Shown: in pieces, positions 10,189 through 19,383 of the stretch
How positions within the stretch are numbered: position 1 is the stretch's first letter
Layout of the letters: each line of letters starts with the position of its first letter
Notes under the pieces: model-generated
Databases searched by the model: none
Seen by the model: only the letters and a program-made list of their open reading frames with translations
Told to the model about the DNA's origin: nothing
Made by a program: the position numbers and the translations under genes
Origin: Zhongshania sp.
GTDB taxonomy: Bacteria; Pseudomonadota; Gammaproteobacteria; Pseudomonadales; Spongiibacteraceae
Reading direction: 5' to 3'
Length of the DNA stretch: 64,000 bases
NCBI RefSeq assembly: GCF_029212375.1
Contig: NZ_JARGNU010000006.1
Span: 18,535 to 82,534 of the forward strand

Positions 10189-12654
10189 TTAAAAATGCAG
10201 GCGCACACCGAGCAAATAACGGCGGCCATAGCTTTCTGACTGGTTGATGGTGCCATTGCTGGCGTAGCGCACATCGGTTTCATTGCTTACGTTATTGGCG
10301 TTGGCGTAGACCGACATGGTGGCGCCGTCAAAGTCGAAGGGCAGTTCATAGCTCAGCGATAAATCTACCCGCTGTTGCTCGCCCCATTTTTCATTTGGGT
10401 CTTCGATGGGTGAAATCCACTCGTCGCGATACTGGTAGTTGATTCGGGTCGATAGCCCGTAGTCCTCGTAAAATACCGAGAAATTGTAGAGGAGGTCCGA
10501 GGTGCCCGGCAGGTCGTGGCGGTCGCCATTTAGGGCTTGGAATTCGCTGTTGAGCACGGTTAGGTTGGCGCTAATACCAAAGCCGTGAGCGGCGGTGAAC
10601 AGGTCGCTGGCGTGCCCGACAAAGTTCAATTCTACACCGTGCATTTTGCCATTGTCGCCATTTACCGAACCTTTGTATGTCCAGCTTTCGCCTGCCGCGC
10701 TAGGCAGGTAAACGCCGCCATCAATGGTACTCGTGTCGGCGTAAATCACGTTGTCGACAGTGCGATAAAAGGCGCCAGCAGAGAGGATACTGGCCGGTGC
10801 AAAATACCACTCTAAGGAGGTGTCGATGCCAGTAGCTTCTTCGGCCTCGAGGGTTGGGTTGCCACCGATGACTTCTTTGTTGATTACATCCACTTTAGCG
10901 GCGGCGCGCCATTCATCGTAGGTGGGGCGGTTTAAGCCGGTTGTGGCCGAGACGCGCAGCTTGAGGTCTTCTTGCAAATTAATATTGAAGTGCACACTGG
11001 GTAGTACATTAATGAAGTCGTCGCTGACCGAGATGGGGTCGCCATTAACACTGCCTTTGCTGCGGTAGTCGGTTTGCTCAATTCGGGCGCCGACCACAAC
11101 ATTACCCCAGTCGAGCTCAGTGGTGGTCATAACATAGGCGGCGAGTATTTCCTCATTAATGGCAATCTGGCCGTCTTCGCTAGGGGTGACTGGGCCGAGC
11201 CCGCCGGTGCTGGCCCAAGCGCCGCGCAGGCCGATATTATTGTAATAGGTGGCGCCAATAGTGTTAGTGGTATTACTGTCCCAGGGATTTCCGGTATTGT
11301 AATCGTCGATGTTTACTGAGGCTGGGAAGGATTTAATAGCGGGGGTAGCAACAAAGCCATCGGCATCGCGGGTATCGCGCTGCACGCCAGTTCTTAGCAC
11401 CATGTTCTTACCAAGCCAACTCAGTTCGCGTTCGGCGTCGGCTTTTATTTTTAAGCCATTAATTTCGAGCAATTGGCCGTAGTGAATGCCAATGGTGCTG
11501 GCGTAGTTAATTGTGGCAAGGTCGCGGTCGAGATAGAGTTTTGGATCTTCGATATCGCTCAAGTCATAGCTTGCCACCGCGCTACCACCAACGCTGCGGG
11601 GAATCGGCAGGTTCATTTTAAATTCGGTGTCGGTGCCATTTACCCGCGTTTCAAGCAGCCATTCGCCCAATTGGAAATCTGCGCCAAGGGTATTCGACTC
11701 GGTTGAGTTTTCGTATTGGCCGTATTCCAACAAGCGTTGCACGCTCACGTCTTGATTGCTGCCGCTGACGCCGGTTGCGGGAGTGTTAAACGCAAACACA
11801 AATTGGTTGCGCTGCTCTTTGTCGATGAACTCGCTGTAGAGCGTGGAAATAAACAGGCGTTGCACGGTGTCGTCGCCGCGATATTCTAAGGTGCCGCCGT
11901 AGGCCGAATCTTCGCGGGTCACTTTATAACTGCGAAAATCGAGTTCATTCACAATCAGCTCACCGGTGGTGGCATCGCGTTCTAAATCGTATTCGCGGTT
12001 GTCGGTAATTTGTTCGCGGCTGTTCTCTGAGACAAAGGCGACAAAACCAAAATTTTCATTCGACCACGAGGTACGCAAGCCGTATTTCTCTATATCACCG
12101 CCGCCGAGCTTTTGTTCACCCAAGCCGACATCGGCGGCGAAAGACCAGCCCTCATTCGCAAAGGGGCTAAAGGTTTTAATATTAATAAAACCCGCCACCG
12201 CCTCCCCTGGCATACTTGGCAGAATGGCTTTATTCACTTCTACGGTGCGGGTAATAACTGAAGGGATGCTATCGAAGCGCGGAATGCGGCCATTTTCAGC
12301 ACCGGGCACATCAATGCCGTCAAAGGCGATACTGGTATAGCGAAAGGGGGCGCCGCGTAAATTAATGTAGCGGGCTTGGCCTTGGTCGCGCTCTATTGCC
12401 AAGCCGGGTAGGCGGCCAAGGGAGTCGGCGAGGTTTTGGTCGGGAAAGCGACCGATGGTATCGGCAGAGATAATCTCTACATAATTGTCGGCAAATTTCT
12501 TAGCGTCAAAAGCCGCTTGCTGGCTGTCGCGGATAGGCGCGGCGGTGACGGTAATCATCTCAAGTTTGTTTTGCGCCAAACCGAGGCTGGGCATGCCTGC
12601 CGCTAGTCCCGTCATGAGGTAATACGATAGGCGTTTGCTGCCGAGGGAATTCAT
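10189..12654 (-). CDS. TonB-dependent outer-membrane receptor
   Basis: The protein has 821 residues. A signal peptide (~1-27, ending GLAQ) is followed by a plug domain with typical phrases: IGRFPDQNLADSLGRLPGL (~66-84), INLRGAPFRYTSIAFDGIDVPG and a VEVNKAILPSMPGEAVAGFINIKT block. A 22-strand-type barrel ends in an aromatic terminal residue (RLHF). The plug phrasing resembles the Xanthomonas/Caulobacter-type receptors for carbohydrates or organic ligands rather than classical siderophore receptors (inference). AGGAG lies upstream of the ATG. The next gene downstream is an exported phosphatase; upstream on the same strand are a PhnD-like protein and a two-TM protein. A strong palindrome sits in the upstream gap. 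Confidence 0.93.
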   Translation of the reverse strand: MNSLGSKRLSYYLMTGLAAGMPSLGLAQNKLEMITVTAAPIRDSQQAAFDAKKFADNYVEIISADTIGRFPDQNLADSLGRLPGLAIERDQGQARYINLRGAPFRYTSIAFDGIDVPGAENGRIPRFDSIPSVITRTVEVNKAILPSMPGEAVAGFINIKTFSPFANEGWSFAADVGLGEQKLGGGDIEKYGLRTSWSNENFGFVAFVSENSREQITDNREYDLERDATTGELIVNELDFRSYKVTREDSAYGGTLEYRGDDTVQRLFISTLYSEFIDKEQRNQFVFAFNTPATGVSGSNQDVSVQRLLEYGQYENSTESNTLGADFQLGEWLLETRVNGTDTEFKMNLPIPRSVGGSAVASYDLSDIEDPKLYLDRDLATINYASTIGIHYGQLLEINGLKIKADAERELSWLGKNMVLRTGVQRDTRDADGFVATPAIKSFPASVNIDDYNTGNPWDSNTTNTIGATYYNNIGLRGAWASTGGLGPVTPSEDGQIAINEEILAAYVMTTTELDWGNVVVGARIEQTDYRSKGSVNGDPISVSDDFINVLPSVHFNINLQEDLKLRVSATTGLNRPTYDEWRAAAKVDVINKEVIGGNPTLEAEEATGIDTSLEWYFAPASILSAGAFYRTVDNVIYADTSTIDGGVYLPSAAGESWTYKGSVNGDNGKMHGVELNFVGHASDLFTAAHGFGISANLTVLNSEFQALNGDRHDLPGTSDLLYNFSVFYEDYGLSTRINYQYRDEWISPIEDPNEKWGEQQRVDLSLSYELPFDFDGATMSVYANANNVSNETDVRYASNGTINQSESYGRRYLLGVRLHF

Positions 12655-12754
12655 TGGAGTCTCCTGTTGATGATGTAATTACGGTGTTGGTGAACGGCGC
12701 GTCAAAATGGCCACGGAAATAAGTCAGGGGGATTGTCGTGGCTGTGTGTGTCGG

Positions 12755-12799
12755 CTTTGTGACAAAGACATCTACAGGGGTTTAGAGATGTCTCTAAAC
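12755..12799 (-). promoter_or_regulatory. Palindromic operator candidate upstream of the TonB-dependent receptor
   Basis: GTTTAGAGA-TG-TCTCTAAAC (12780-12799) is a perfect 9-bp inverted repeat. Next to it lies CTTTG-TGA-CAAAG (12755-12767), and AGACATCT (12766-12773) also pairs with AGATGTCT (12786-12793). All lie in the 197-nt gap between the two-TM protein gene and the receptor gene. No Fur box, Pho box or riboswitch was recognised. No clear -35/-10 could be assigned. Confidence 0.5.
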
Positions 12800-12851
12800 G
12801 CGCCTGCTCGCTCGCAGCTCGCTATTTACGGGCGCTTTGCGTGGGGATTAT

Positions 12852-14081
12852 TTAGTTGCTTGGCGTTGCTATACGCGTTGATGTGCTCTTGGGGGTATGA
12901 ATGCTTATCGCCGTAGCGGGCAGTGCTAAACGGTATTGCGAACGTGCGGTTTGCGGGTCCCGCGCAGATTCAAATAAAAAGGGCGCGGCCAGTTCTTCGC
13001 CGAATAATTGGCAGAGTTCATCTTTAATTTTGCTGCGATTCTGATCCAAGGTTTTGGCGCGCAGGCCTTTTTCACTTAAATCTTTAATGGCTTTGGCGTG
13101 CCCACCGTAGCGCTGCATTAAGGCAATGATTTCTTGATCGGCACGGCGATCGGGGCGATTGGACGGGGGGTTGGTAAACCAGCCATCGACCGGGTTTTGG
13201 CGCCGGCGGTAGGCATACCAGAGGTAGTACATAAATGGTGTAGACGACATCTTAAGCGCATAGCCATGAACGATGACGGTGCTGGTGGCGGGGCAGAGGC
13301 TAAGCTCTGCTGGGGATTCGGCGATGGCGATGGCGTCGGCGATGTCCTTGGGGCGCTGTCGTAGTGCAAATTCCAACCACGCCAGCGCGCTGGGAGAGGA
13401 GTGTTTAAAGCCGCCGGTGTTTAAATGCGCAAGGTAGTGGCTAGGGTAGGGATAATTGCTGCGTAAAAACAGTGTTAAGGCCTGCTCCTGCCTCGGCGAG
13501 TAGTCGTCGGCTTTGCTGCTGAGCTGTTCAGCTTGGCGCCGATTTACACCTTGTTCGGTCAGGGCGCGAAACAGCTGCTTTCTGCGCGGCGACAGTGGCG
13601 GGGCGACAGCGGTCCACATCAGCAAGCCCAGTAGGCTCAGGAATAATTGGCTGGCAATCAGTTTTGGCCACTGCCACTGGCAGGCGAGGCCCAGTTTCAA
13701 CTCTTGAATATGGTCGTTAATTGGCCAGTGCAGGCTAATTATTCGCGCTGTATTGGCAGAGTCGGCGTATGTTTTGTTATGAATGCGCAGCACTTGGGCT
13801 TGGCATTGCTGTACCGCGCTAAATGCGCTGTTAACGTGAAGTTGAGCAAAATCGTCGTTGAGGCGTTTGACTAAATAGTCGTTAAGGCTGTCGTGAAAAG
13901 ACTCGTTAATACCCGCTTCAATGATCTTATTTGGCAGGGTTTCTCGCAGTTGCTGTGCCAGTGAGCGGCTGAGGTAATTAAGGCTAAGCCAGTGATTAAA
14001 GGCGATAAGGAAGACGCTGGCAGCAGCCACGACCGCTAACTTGATATGCCATTTCGGCTTAGACAGCCCCCGTGATTTCAT
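12852..14081 (-). CDS. Two-transmembrane protein of unknown function, possible membrane-bound regulator
   Basis: I do not recognise a named family. The start is ATG 14081, overlapping the previous gene's TGA by 4 nt (ATGA), giving 409 residues. Visible parts are a short basic N-terminus, TM1 (~14-30), a ~110-residue extracytoplasmic segment with two Cys (93 and 133), TM2 (~141-160) and a ~250-residue cytoplasmic domain starting PPLSPRRKQLF. The C-terminal stretch RSKIKDELCQLFGEEL...YRLALP looks like a recognition helix followed by a wing, as in winged-helix DNA-binding domains; this is inference by eye. It is translationally coupled to a PhnD-like protein and lies upstream of a receptor with a palindromic operator candidate, which suits a transmembrane sensor-regulator. 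Confidence 0.7.
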   Translation of the reverse strand: MKSRGLSKPKWHIKLAVVAAASVFLIAFNHWLSLNYLSRSLAQQLRETLPNKIIEAGINESFHDSLNDYLVKRLNDDFAQLHVNSAFSAVQQCQAQVLRIHNKTYADSANTARIISLHWPINDHIQELKLGLACQWQWPKLIASQLFLSLLGLLMWTAVAPPLSPRRKQLFRALTEQGVNRRQAEQLSSKADDYSPRQEQALTLFLRSNYPYPSHYLAHLNTGGFKHSSPSALAWLEFALRQRPKDIADAIAIAESPAELSLCPATSTVIVHGYALKMSSTPFMYYLWYAYRRRQNPVDGWFTNPPSNRPDRRADQEIIALMQRYGGHAKAIKDLSEKGLRAKTLDQNRSKIKDELCQLFGEELAAPFLFESARDPQTARSQYRLALPATAISIHTPKSTSTRIATPSN

Positions 14082-14944
14082 GGGCAGTCCACGGTTTGGG
14101 CGCTTAGTTGCTGCAGGGGGGCGAGCAAGGGCGCGTAAACCTGAAGGCCGCGGATGATTTCGCATTCTAATGCGCGATGGTGGCTGTGGTGGAGTTGGTT
14201 TTTGATAAACCACGCCCCCGACGGCACCTCGGGATTAATGAGCAATGTGTAATAAGTGCTTAAATTTAAGTTGTCTGCCTGCGAAATAGCCGTGCTGATC
14301 ATGTCGACTTCGCGATTTTTAAACGCGGCGTAAAGGGCGCTGGGGTCGGTATAAAACTTTTTTTGGTCGGCATTAAGATTAATACCCGCCTGCTTTAAGG
14401 CCGCCATGGGTTGCAGGAAATGGGTTTGGCTTTGGCTGTCGCGGGAGAAGCCGATCACCTTGCCTTGGAGGTAGTTGCTGCTTAGCTGAGGTGTGCTGTC
14501 TTGGCTAATCCAGTACAGAGCGTAGTTAGGCGTTTGCTGTAAAACACGGTAGTAATTGCTGAACTCCGGCACCAAGCCCGCCACGATATGGTGGCGATTC
14601 CAAAAGATATCGAACTCTTCGTCCAGAATATGTTGCGGGCTTAGGTAGGCCCGCGGTCGCCAGCGTATCTCAACGCCAGAATAGGATTTGGCAAACAGTG
14701 CGCTGGCGCATAAATAGTCGGCAAAGTCGGTGGCGTAATTGTAAAACAAGGTGAGAATTTTAAATGTTGGCTTTGTGCTCGCGCCTTGGCTGCTGCACTG
14801 GTAGCTGCGGTAGTCACTCAAACTAAGCGCTTGTAGGGGGCGGCTTGCCATCCATACACTAAGGGCGATGGGCAAGCTTAGGGCAAGGCCCAAGCAGATA
14901 AGGTAAACGGCGCGATTAGCACTTACAACACGATATGACAGCAT
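14078..14944 (-). CDS. Membrane-anchored PhnD-like (phosphate/phosphonate-type) binding protein
   Basis: The protein has 288 residues with an N-terminal hydrophobic segment (~12-30) and no obvious cleavage site or lipobox, so it is probably anchored facing the periplasm. The body resembles the PhnD-like solute-binding fold: NYALYWISQDST, then GKVIGFSRDSQSQTHFLQPMA, then LYAAFKNREVDMISTA. In ABC systems such proteins bind oxyanions such as phosphonate or phosphite. No permease or ATPase gene is nearby. Instead it overlaps by 4 nt a two-TM protein gene, so a ligand-sensing role is more likely than transport (inference). The start ATG 14944 has only a weak Shine-Dalgarno. Confidence 0.7.
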   Translation of the reverse strand: MLSYRVVSANRAVYLICLGLALSLPIALSVWMASRPLQALSLSDYRSYQCSSQGASTKPTFKILTLFYNYATDFADYLCASALFAKSYSGVEIRWRPRAYLSPQHILDEEFDIFWNRHHIVAGLVPEFSNYYRVLQQTPNYALYWISQDSTPQLSSNYLQGKVIGFSRDSQSQTHFLQPMAALKQAGINLNADQKKFYTDPSALYAAFKNREVDMISTAISQADNLNLSTYYTLLINPEVPSGAWFIKNQLHHSHHRALECEIIRGLQVYAPLLAPLQQLSAQTVDCP

Positions 14945-15244
14945 GGCGCCGCAACGTGGTAAAAGTCTGTGGGTGCTTGCATGATGATTCCTTTTGCTCG
15001 CAGGTCAATTGACAATGTTGGACATCGTTTAGCGGTAAGGGGTAACACGCGCATTCTGTGTGGTTTTGCTGGCGCAGAGAATAAGTGGGCGGTTGCTACT
15101 AAGATCTAATTAACAATAAGACACTTTGTTGACAGTATCGTGACAGTGGCGGTTTTCATTCTGGCGCGGACAATTGTCGCTAGGCAGGCTTTGTTCGGTG
15201 CTGCTATTCTCGTAGAAATTTTCTTGTACACGGAGGTCGTTGAA
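14945..15244. other. Divergent intergenic region (300 nt)
   Basis: It lies between the minus-strand PhnD-like gene and the plus-strand pirin gene and should hold both promoters. GTCAATTGAC (15004-15013) and GACAATTGTC (about 15169-15178) are 10-bp palindromes. TTGACA occurs at 15009 and 15129 but without a convincing -10 at the right distance. No RNA gene or ORF stands out. Confidence 0.4.
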
Positions 15245-16180
15245 ATGACTAATCAGCAGCAGGATTCAGATGAGTCGCTTTCATCAGATTGCCCAGTCCA
15301 TGCAAACGCAATTCAAAAAGTGAGCGCGCGGAGCGCAGAGATTGGCGGGGGAATCACGGTCAATCGGGTGTTGCCCTCGCGGCAGCGGCGGATGATTGGG
15401 GCGTGGTGTTTTCTAGATCACGCTGGCCCCGCGGTGTTTCGGCGCGGCGGCGGCATGAAAGTGGGGCCCCACCCCCATATAGGTTTGCAAACGTTTACAT
15501 GGATGGTGGCCGGCGAAGTATTGCACCGCGATAGTCTTGGCAATGTGGCCGAGGTGCGACCCGGCGAAGTGAATTTGATGACCGCGGGGCGGGGCATTAG
15601 TCACACCGAGGAATCGCTGGCCAGCAGCGAGCAATTGCACGCAGCACAATTGTGGATAGCGCTGCCCCACGCCGAGCGCGAGTGTAGCCCCGCGTTTGAT
15701 CACTACCCAAATTTACCTGTGTGGGCGGATGGCAATTGCCAGCTCACACTGTTGGCTGGCGCCTACAATGAGTGGACGTCGCCAGCAAAAATATACACGC
15801 GGCTGTTGGCCATTGATGTGCTCAGCGCTGATGGTGGTGAGCTAGATCTGGCTCTTAAACCGGATTTTGAATACGGTATTCTGGTCTTGCAGGGCGAGGT
15901 CGAGGTCTGTGGTGAACAGTTTGTTGAGAATGAATTGGCGTATTTTCGGCCGGGCGAGTCGCAGTTAAGGATTAGTTTAAGCCCGAGCAGCCAGGTTATT
16001 TTCCTTGGCGGCGAGCCTTTTGCCGATGAGATAATCTTGTGGTGGAATTATGTTGGCCACAGCCGCGCCGAAATTATTCAAGCGCAGCTCGATTGGGAGG
16101 AAGCCGCGCCGCGGTTTGGCCGAATTAGTGGTTTTGACGGTGGCCCCTTAACCGCGCCGCCGCTGCCGTGGACAAGTTAA
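15245..16180 (+). CDS. Pirin family protein
   Basis: This is a bicupin of 311 residues. The N-terminal cupin carries the metal-binding pattern PHPHIGLQTFTWM (~79-91) with two His, followed by EVLHRDSLGN and MTAGRGISHTEES. The C-terminal cupin has weaker conservation and ends in the GRISGFDGGPLTAPPLPW-type tail common to the family. Bacterial pirins bind Fe; some act as quercetin dioxygenases, and the role here is open. The start is ATG 15245, behind GGAGG at an 8-nt spacing; a longer in-frame extension upstream lacks a ribosome-binding site and conserved sequence. Confidence 0.9.
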   Translation: MTNQQQDSDESLSSDCPVHANAIQKVSARSAEIGGGITVNRVLPSRQRRMIGAWCFLDHAGPAVFRRGGGMKVGPHPHIGLQTFTWMVAGEVLHRDSLGNVAEVRPGEVNLMTAGRGISHTEESLASSEQLHAAQLWIALPHAERECSPAFDHYPNLPVWADGNCQLTLLAGAYNEWTSPAKIYTRLLAIDVLSADGGELDLALKPDFEYGILVLQGEVEVCGEQFVENELAYFRPGESQLRISLSPSSQVIFLGGEPFADEIILWWNYVGHSRAEIIQAQLDWEEAAPRFGRISGFDGGPLTAPPLPWTS

Positions 16181-16271
16181 TTCGCTCGCCAAGTTTATTG
16201 CTCAATTCCCTTATATAGCGGGTCCTTGCGCCTGAAATCTAGAGCGGGCGCACTATTCTCTGGAGTTTTTA

Positions 16272-18071
16272 ATGCCCCATGAAAGCAGCCTATTACAGGC
16301 CACCGTTGTGTTATTGCTGGCCGCCGTGCTGGTGGTGCCGCTGGCCAAACGCTTACAACTTGGCGCGGTGCTGGGCTATTTAATTGCGGGGGTGGTTATT
16401 GGCCCCGCTGCGCTGCAGATGATTCACAACCCCGAAAACGTCGCCCACTTCTCGGAGTTTGGGGTGGTGTTGCTGCTGTTTATTATTGGTTTGGAATTGT
16501 CGCCCAAGCGCCTGTGGCTAATGCGCCGAGCGGTATTTGGCGTGGGTTTGGCGCAGGTGGTGCTCAGCGGTTTGCTAATTGGTGGGGTCGCTTACTATGG
16601 CTTCGGTCAGCCAATTCGCACCGCAACGGTTTTAGGTCTGGGTTTGGCCTTGTCTTCGACGGCCTTTGGCTTGCAGATTCTCGCCGAGCGCAAACAGCTG
16701 GGCAGCCCCCATGGCCGCTTGGCATTTGCCATATTATTGTTTCAGGATATTGCGGCAATACCCTTAATTGCCTTAATACCCTTACTCGCGGGCAATGTGG
16801 GCGGCGATGGCGGCGAGACCAGTACCTCGGTCGTAAAAATCTTATTGAGTATTGCGGCAGTTGTGGTTGGCGGGCGCTATTTGTTGCGGCCAATTTTTCG
16901 TATGGTGGCGCGAACGGGCTTGCAGGATGTTTCCACGGCAACTGCCCTGCTGGTGGTTATTGGCACCGCATGGCTAATGGAGTTGGCGGGGGTGTCGATG
17001 GCGCTTGGGGCATTCTTGGCGGGCTTGCTGCTGGCCGATTCGGAATATCGCCATGAGTTGGAGTCTCAGCTGGAGCCCTTTAAAGGCCTGCTCTTAGGTT
17101 TGTTCTTTATTAGCGTGGGCATGAGCGCCGATGTTGGTTTATTAATAGCAGAACCGTTAACGGTGCTGGGTTTAAGTGTGTTGTTAATGGCCTTAAAGCT
17201 GCCGGTACTAATGGTGGTGGGCAAGTTATTGGGCGGATTAAATCGCAGCAGCGCCTTAAAATTAGGTGTGGTGCTGGCCGCCGGTGGCGAATTTGCCTTT
17301 GTGATTTTTCAAATCGCCCGCGAGCAACAGCTATTTAGCCCAGAGCTGCACAGCCTGTTAATTTTGGCGATTACCTTGTCGATGGCGATGACGCCGCTGT
17401 TGATTATTGTGATTGCCAAATTACTAAAACCCAAGGTACAGACCAAGCCGGTGCCGCCGGAGTACGAGGAAATCGACAGCGATGCGCCGCGGGTGGTGAT
17501 TATTGGTATGGGTCGAATGGGCCAAATTGTCGCGCGTATTTTGCGCGCGCAAAGAGTGCCCTTTGTGGCGCTGGATTTGTCGGTAGACACCATTGAATTG
17601 TCGCGCAGCATCGACAGCATGCCGGTGTTTTACGGCGACCCGCTGCGGCCGGAAATATTGCGGGCGGTGGATGCCGACAAGGCCGAGTATTTTGTGTTGG
17701 CCGCGGATGACCCTGAAACCAATGTTAAAATTACCGAGCTGGTTGGTCGTTTGTATCCACATATTAAATTTATTGCCCGCGCCCGAAGTCGATTTCATGT
17801 GCACCGGTTATTGGAACTGGGTGCAACGCCAATTCGAGAAACCTTTTACTCCAGCCTAGAAATGAGTCGCATGACCTTGATGGGTTTGGGCCTGAGCGAG
17901 GAGCGGGCGCAGGCGCGCATTAGCCGTTTCCAGCAGCATGATGAAGAGCTATTGACGGCGCAGCATCAGGTCTTTAACGACCGAGAAGCGTTGATGCAAA
18001 GTGCGCGAGAGGCTCACGATGAATTGCAAGCACTGTTCGATGCCGATGTGATTGAGGAACGCGGCCTGTGA
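16272..18071 (+). CDS. CPA2 cation:proton antiporter, KefB/KefC type
   Basis: The protein has 599 residues: a 12-13-TM Na+/H+ exchanger domain (~1-380) with the ALSSTAFGLQIL and FKGLLLGLFFISVGMS signatures, then a cytoplasmic RCK/TrkA-N domain beginning VVIIGMGRMGQIVARIL (~413-430), which binds NAD(H)-type ligands, and a charged C-terminal helix. Kef systems release K+ in exchange for H+ during electrophile stress. No KefF/KefG partner is adjacent, so the gating regulation is unknown. It overlaps the next gene by 4 nt (GTGA), implying co-translation with a TauE-type exporter. Confidence 0.92.
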   Translation: MPHESSLLQATVVLLLAAVLVVPLAKRLQLGAVLGYLIAGVVIGPAALQMIHNPENVAHFSEFGVVLLLFIIGLELSPKRLWLMRRAVFGVGLAQVVLSGLLIGGVAYYGFGQPIRTATVLGLGLALSSTAFGLQILAERKQLGSPHGRLAFAILLFQDIAAIPLIALIPLLAGNVGGDGGETSTSVVKILLSIAAVVVGGRYLLRPIFRMVARTGLQDVSTATALLVVIGTAWLMELAGVSMALGAFLAGLLLADSEYRHELESQLEPFKGLLLGLFFISVGMSADVGLLIAEPLTVLGLSVLLMALKLPVLMVVGKLLGGLNRSSALKLGVVLAAGGEFAFVIFQIAREQQLFSPELHSLLILAITLSMAMTPLLIIVIAKLLKPKVQTKPVPPEYEEIDSDAPRVVIIGMGRMGQIVARILRAQRVPFVALDLSVDTIELSRSIDSMPVFYGDPLRPEILRAVDADKAEYFVLAADDPETNVKITELVGRLYPHIKFIARARSRFHVHRLLELGATPIRETFYSSLEMSRMTLMGLGLSEERAQARISRFQQHDEELLTAQHQVFNDREALMQSAREAHDELQALFDADVIEERGL

Positions 18072-18823
18072 TAGAAGATCCATTCTTTTATCTGTGCGCG
18101 ATTCCGGCGATTTTAATTTTTGGTATGGCCAAGGGTGGTTTTGGCGGCGGTATCGCCGTGGTGTCAGTACCGTTAATGAGTTTGGCAATTTCGCCGGTGC
18201 AGGCGGCGGCGATCTTGCTGCCGATTTTGCTGGTGATGGACGCCGTGGCGCTGTGGAGTTTTCGCGGGCAGTGGAGTAAACCAAATTTACGGATTATTTT
18301 GCCAGGAGCAATGATTGGTATCGCCCTTGGCAGTATCGGCTTTCGGTATTTGTCTGAGGACATGATCCGCATCCTAATTGGTTTTATCGCCGTGGCGTTT
18401 TGCCTAAATTATTGGTTTAAACCCAAGTCCTCACCCCAGCGTGGGCCAAACAAATTGCGCGGTAGTTTTTGGGGCGCCGTCGCCGGATTTACCAGTTTTG
18501 GTATTCATGCCGGTGGCCCGCCAATCAATATCTACTTGCTGCCCCAGCTTATGGAAAAGTCGCTGCTAATGGGCACCATGGCCATTTTCTTTGCCGTGGT
18601 AAATGTGGTGAAGCTGGTACCTTACAGCCTGCAAGGTAGTTTTGATCACACCAATTTACTTACCGCCGCAATACTGATGCCGGTCGCGCCAGTGGGGGTG
18701 CGTTTGGGCTTTTATTTACTGCATAAGGTTAGTGAACAGCTGATCTACCGGATCTGTTATTTCTTCTTGTTTGTGGTTGGGGTTAAGTTGTTAATCGATG
18801 GTGGCTTGGGCGCGCTGGGGTGA
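18068..18823 (+). CDS. TauE/SafE family membrane transporter
   Basis: The 251-residue protein has about 7-8 hydrophobic segments and the family's paired glycine-rich repeats: FGMAKGGFGGGIAVVSVP near the N-terminus and GAVAGFTSFGIHAGGPPINIYLLP at the centre. TauE/SafE proteins export small organic or sulfur anions (sulfite, sulfoacetate and similar); the substrate here cannot be told. GTG 18068 overlaps the antiporter stop, giving translational coupling. A second member of this family is encoded at 57565. Confidence 0.88.
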   Translation: MIEDPFFYLCAIPAILIFGMAKGGFGGGIAVVSVPLMSLAISPVQAAAILLPILLVMDAVALWSFRGQWSKPNLRIILPGAMIGIALGSIGFRYLSEDMIRILIGFIAVAFCLNYWFKPKSSPQRGPNKLRGSFWGAVAGFTSFGIHAGGPPINIYLLPQLMEKSLLMGTMAIFFAVVNVVKLVPYSLQGSFDHTNLLTAAILMPVAPVGVRLGFYLLHKVSEQLIYRICYFFLFVVGVKLLIDGGLGALG

Positions 18824-18834
18824 TGAGGTTTTCG

Positions 18835-19245
18835 TTACGCCTGTTTAGGGGGAATAGCGTACGTGCCTACGGCGTGGGCAACGGGCCGATCATCGCCTTC
18901 GGAATAGAGCGAAACTTCGCCAATAATCAACAAGCGGCCAATTTTAATTAATTTGCAAACTCCAATAATATCTTTTCCTGCCGAGGGTTTACGCAGAAAG
19001 TTAATGTTGAGGTTGGTAGTGACGGCCAGCGGCACAATACCAATTTCGCCGAGAATCGCAGCGTACAAACCAAGGTCGGCAGTGGTCATGAGTACGGGGC
19101 CAGAAACCGTGCCGCCAGGGCGCAGCGCACGCTGGTCTACTCGGTAGCGAACCACGGCAGACTGCGGGCCAATATCGTCTACCAAGCACGGACTCTGGGG
19201 GAATTCAGCGGCTAGAAATTCACTAATTTGCTGCTTAATAGACAT
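18835..19245 (-). CDS. PaaI family hotdog-fold thioesterase
   Basis: The 136-residue hotdog protein has the central helix region RPGGTVSGPVLMTTADLGLYAAI, with the acidic residue in the position usual for PaaI-like acyl-CoA thioesterases, followed by VTTNLNINFLRKP. The family hydrolyses acyl-CoA or aryl-CoA thioesters. I chose ATG 19245 because GAGG lies 5 nt upstream; an in-frame ATG 24 nt earlier is possible. It converges on the TauE gene with an 11-nt gap and is transcribed away from thiDE. Confidence 0.85.
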   Translation of the reverse strand: MSIKQQISEFLAAEFPQSPCLVDDIGPQSAVVRYRVDQRALRPGGTVSGPVLMTTADLGLYAAILGEIGIVPLAVTTNLNINFLRKPSAGKDIIGVCKLIKIGRLLIIGEVSLYSEGDDRPVAHAVGTYAIPPKQA

Positions 19246-19383
19246 ATTTTCCTCGCCGAGCTGCGCCATTATTTAATTGTTTTTGTTTTATAGTTTCGAG
19301 CTTAAATAGCTGCTGAGTATGGCTGATGTGCTAGCTGCTTTCAAAGTGGCTGTGTTCGCAATGTAAATTAGGTGTTTCTGGTG

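Noticed and set aside
12655-12851. Pho box or Fur box controlling the receptor
   Set aside because: No CTGTCAT direct repeats and no TGATAAT-type palindrome; the palindrome present has different sequence.
12707-12916. 69-codon plus-strand frame with a hydrophobic stretch upstream of the receptor gene
   Set aside because: It overlaps the receptor's promoter palindromes and the 3' end of the opposite gene and has no Shine-Dalgarno or recognisable homology.
15140-15244. Upstream extension of the pirin gene with a hydrophobic stretch
   Set aside because: The extension lacks a ribosome-binding site, whereas ATG 15245 has GGAGG at ideal spacing; pirins are not exported.
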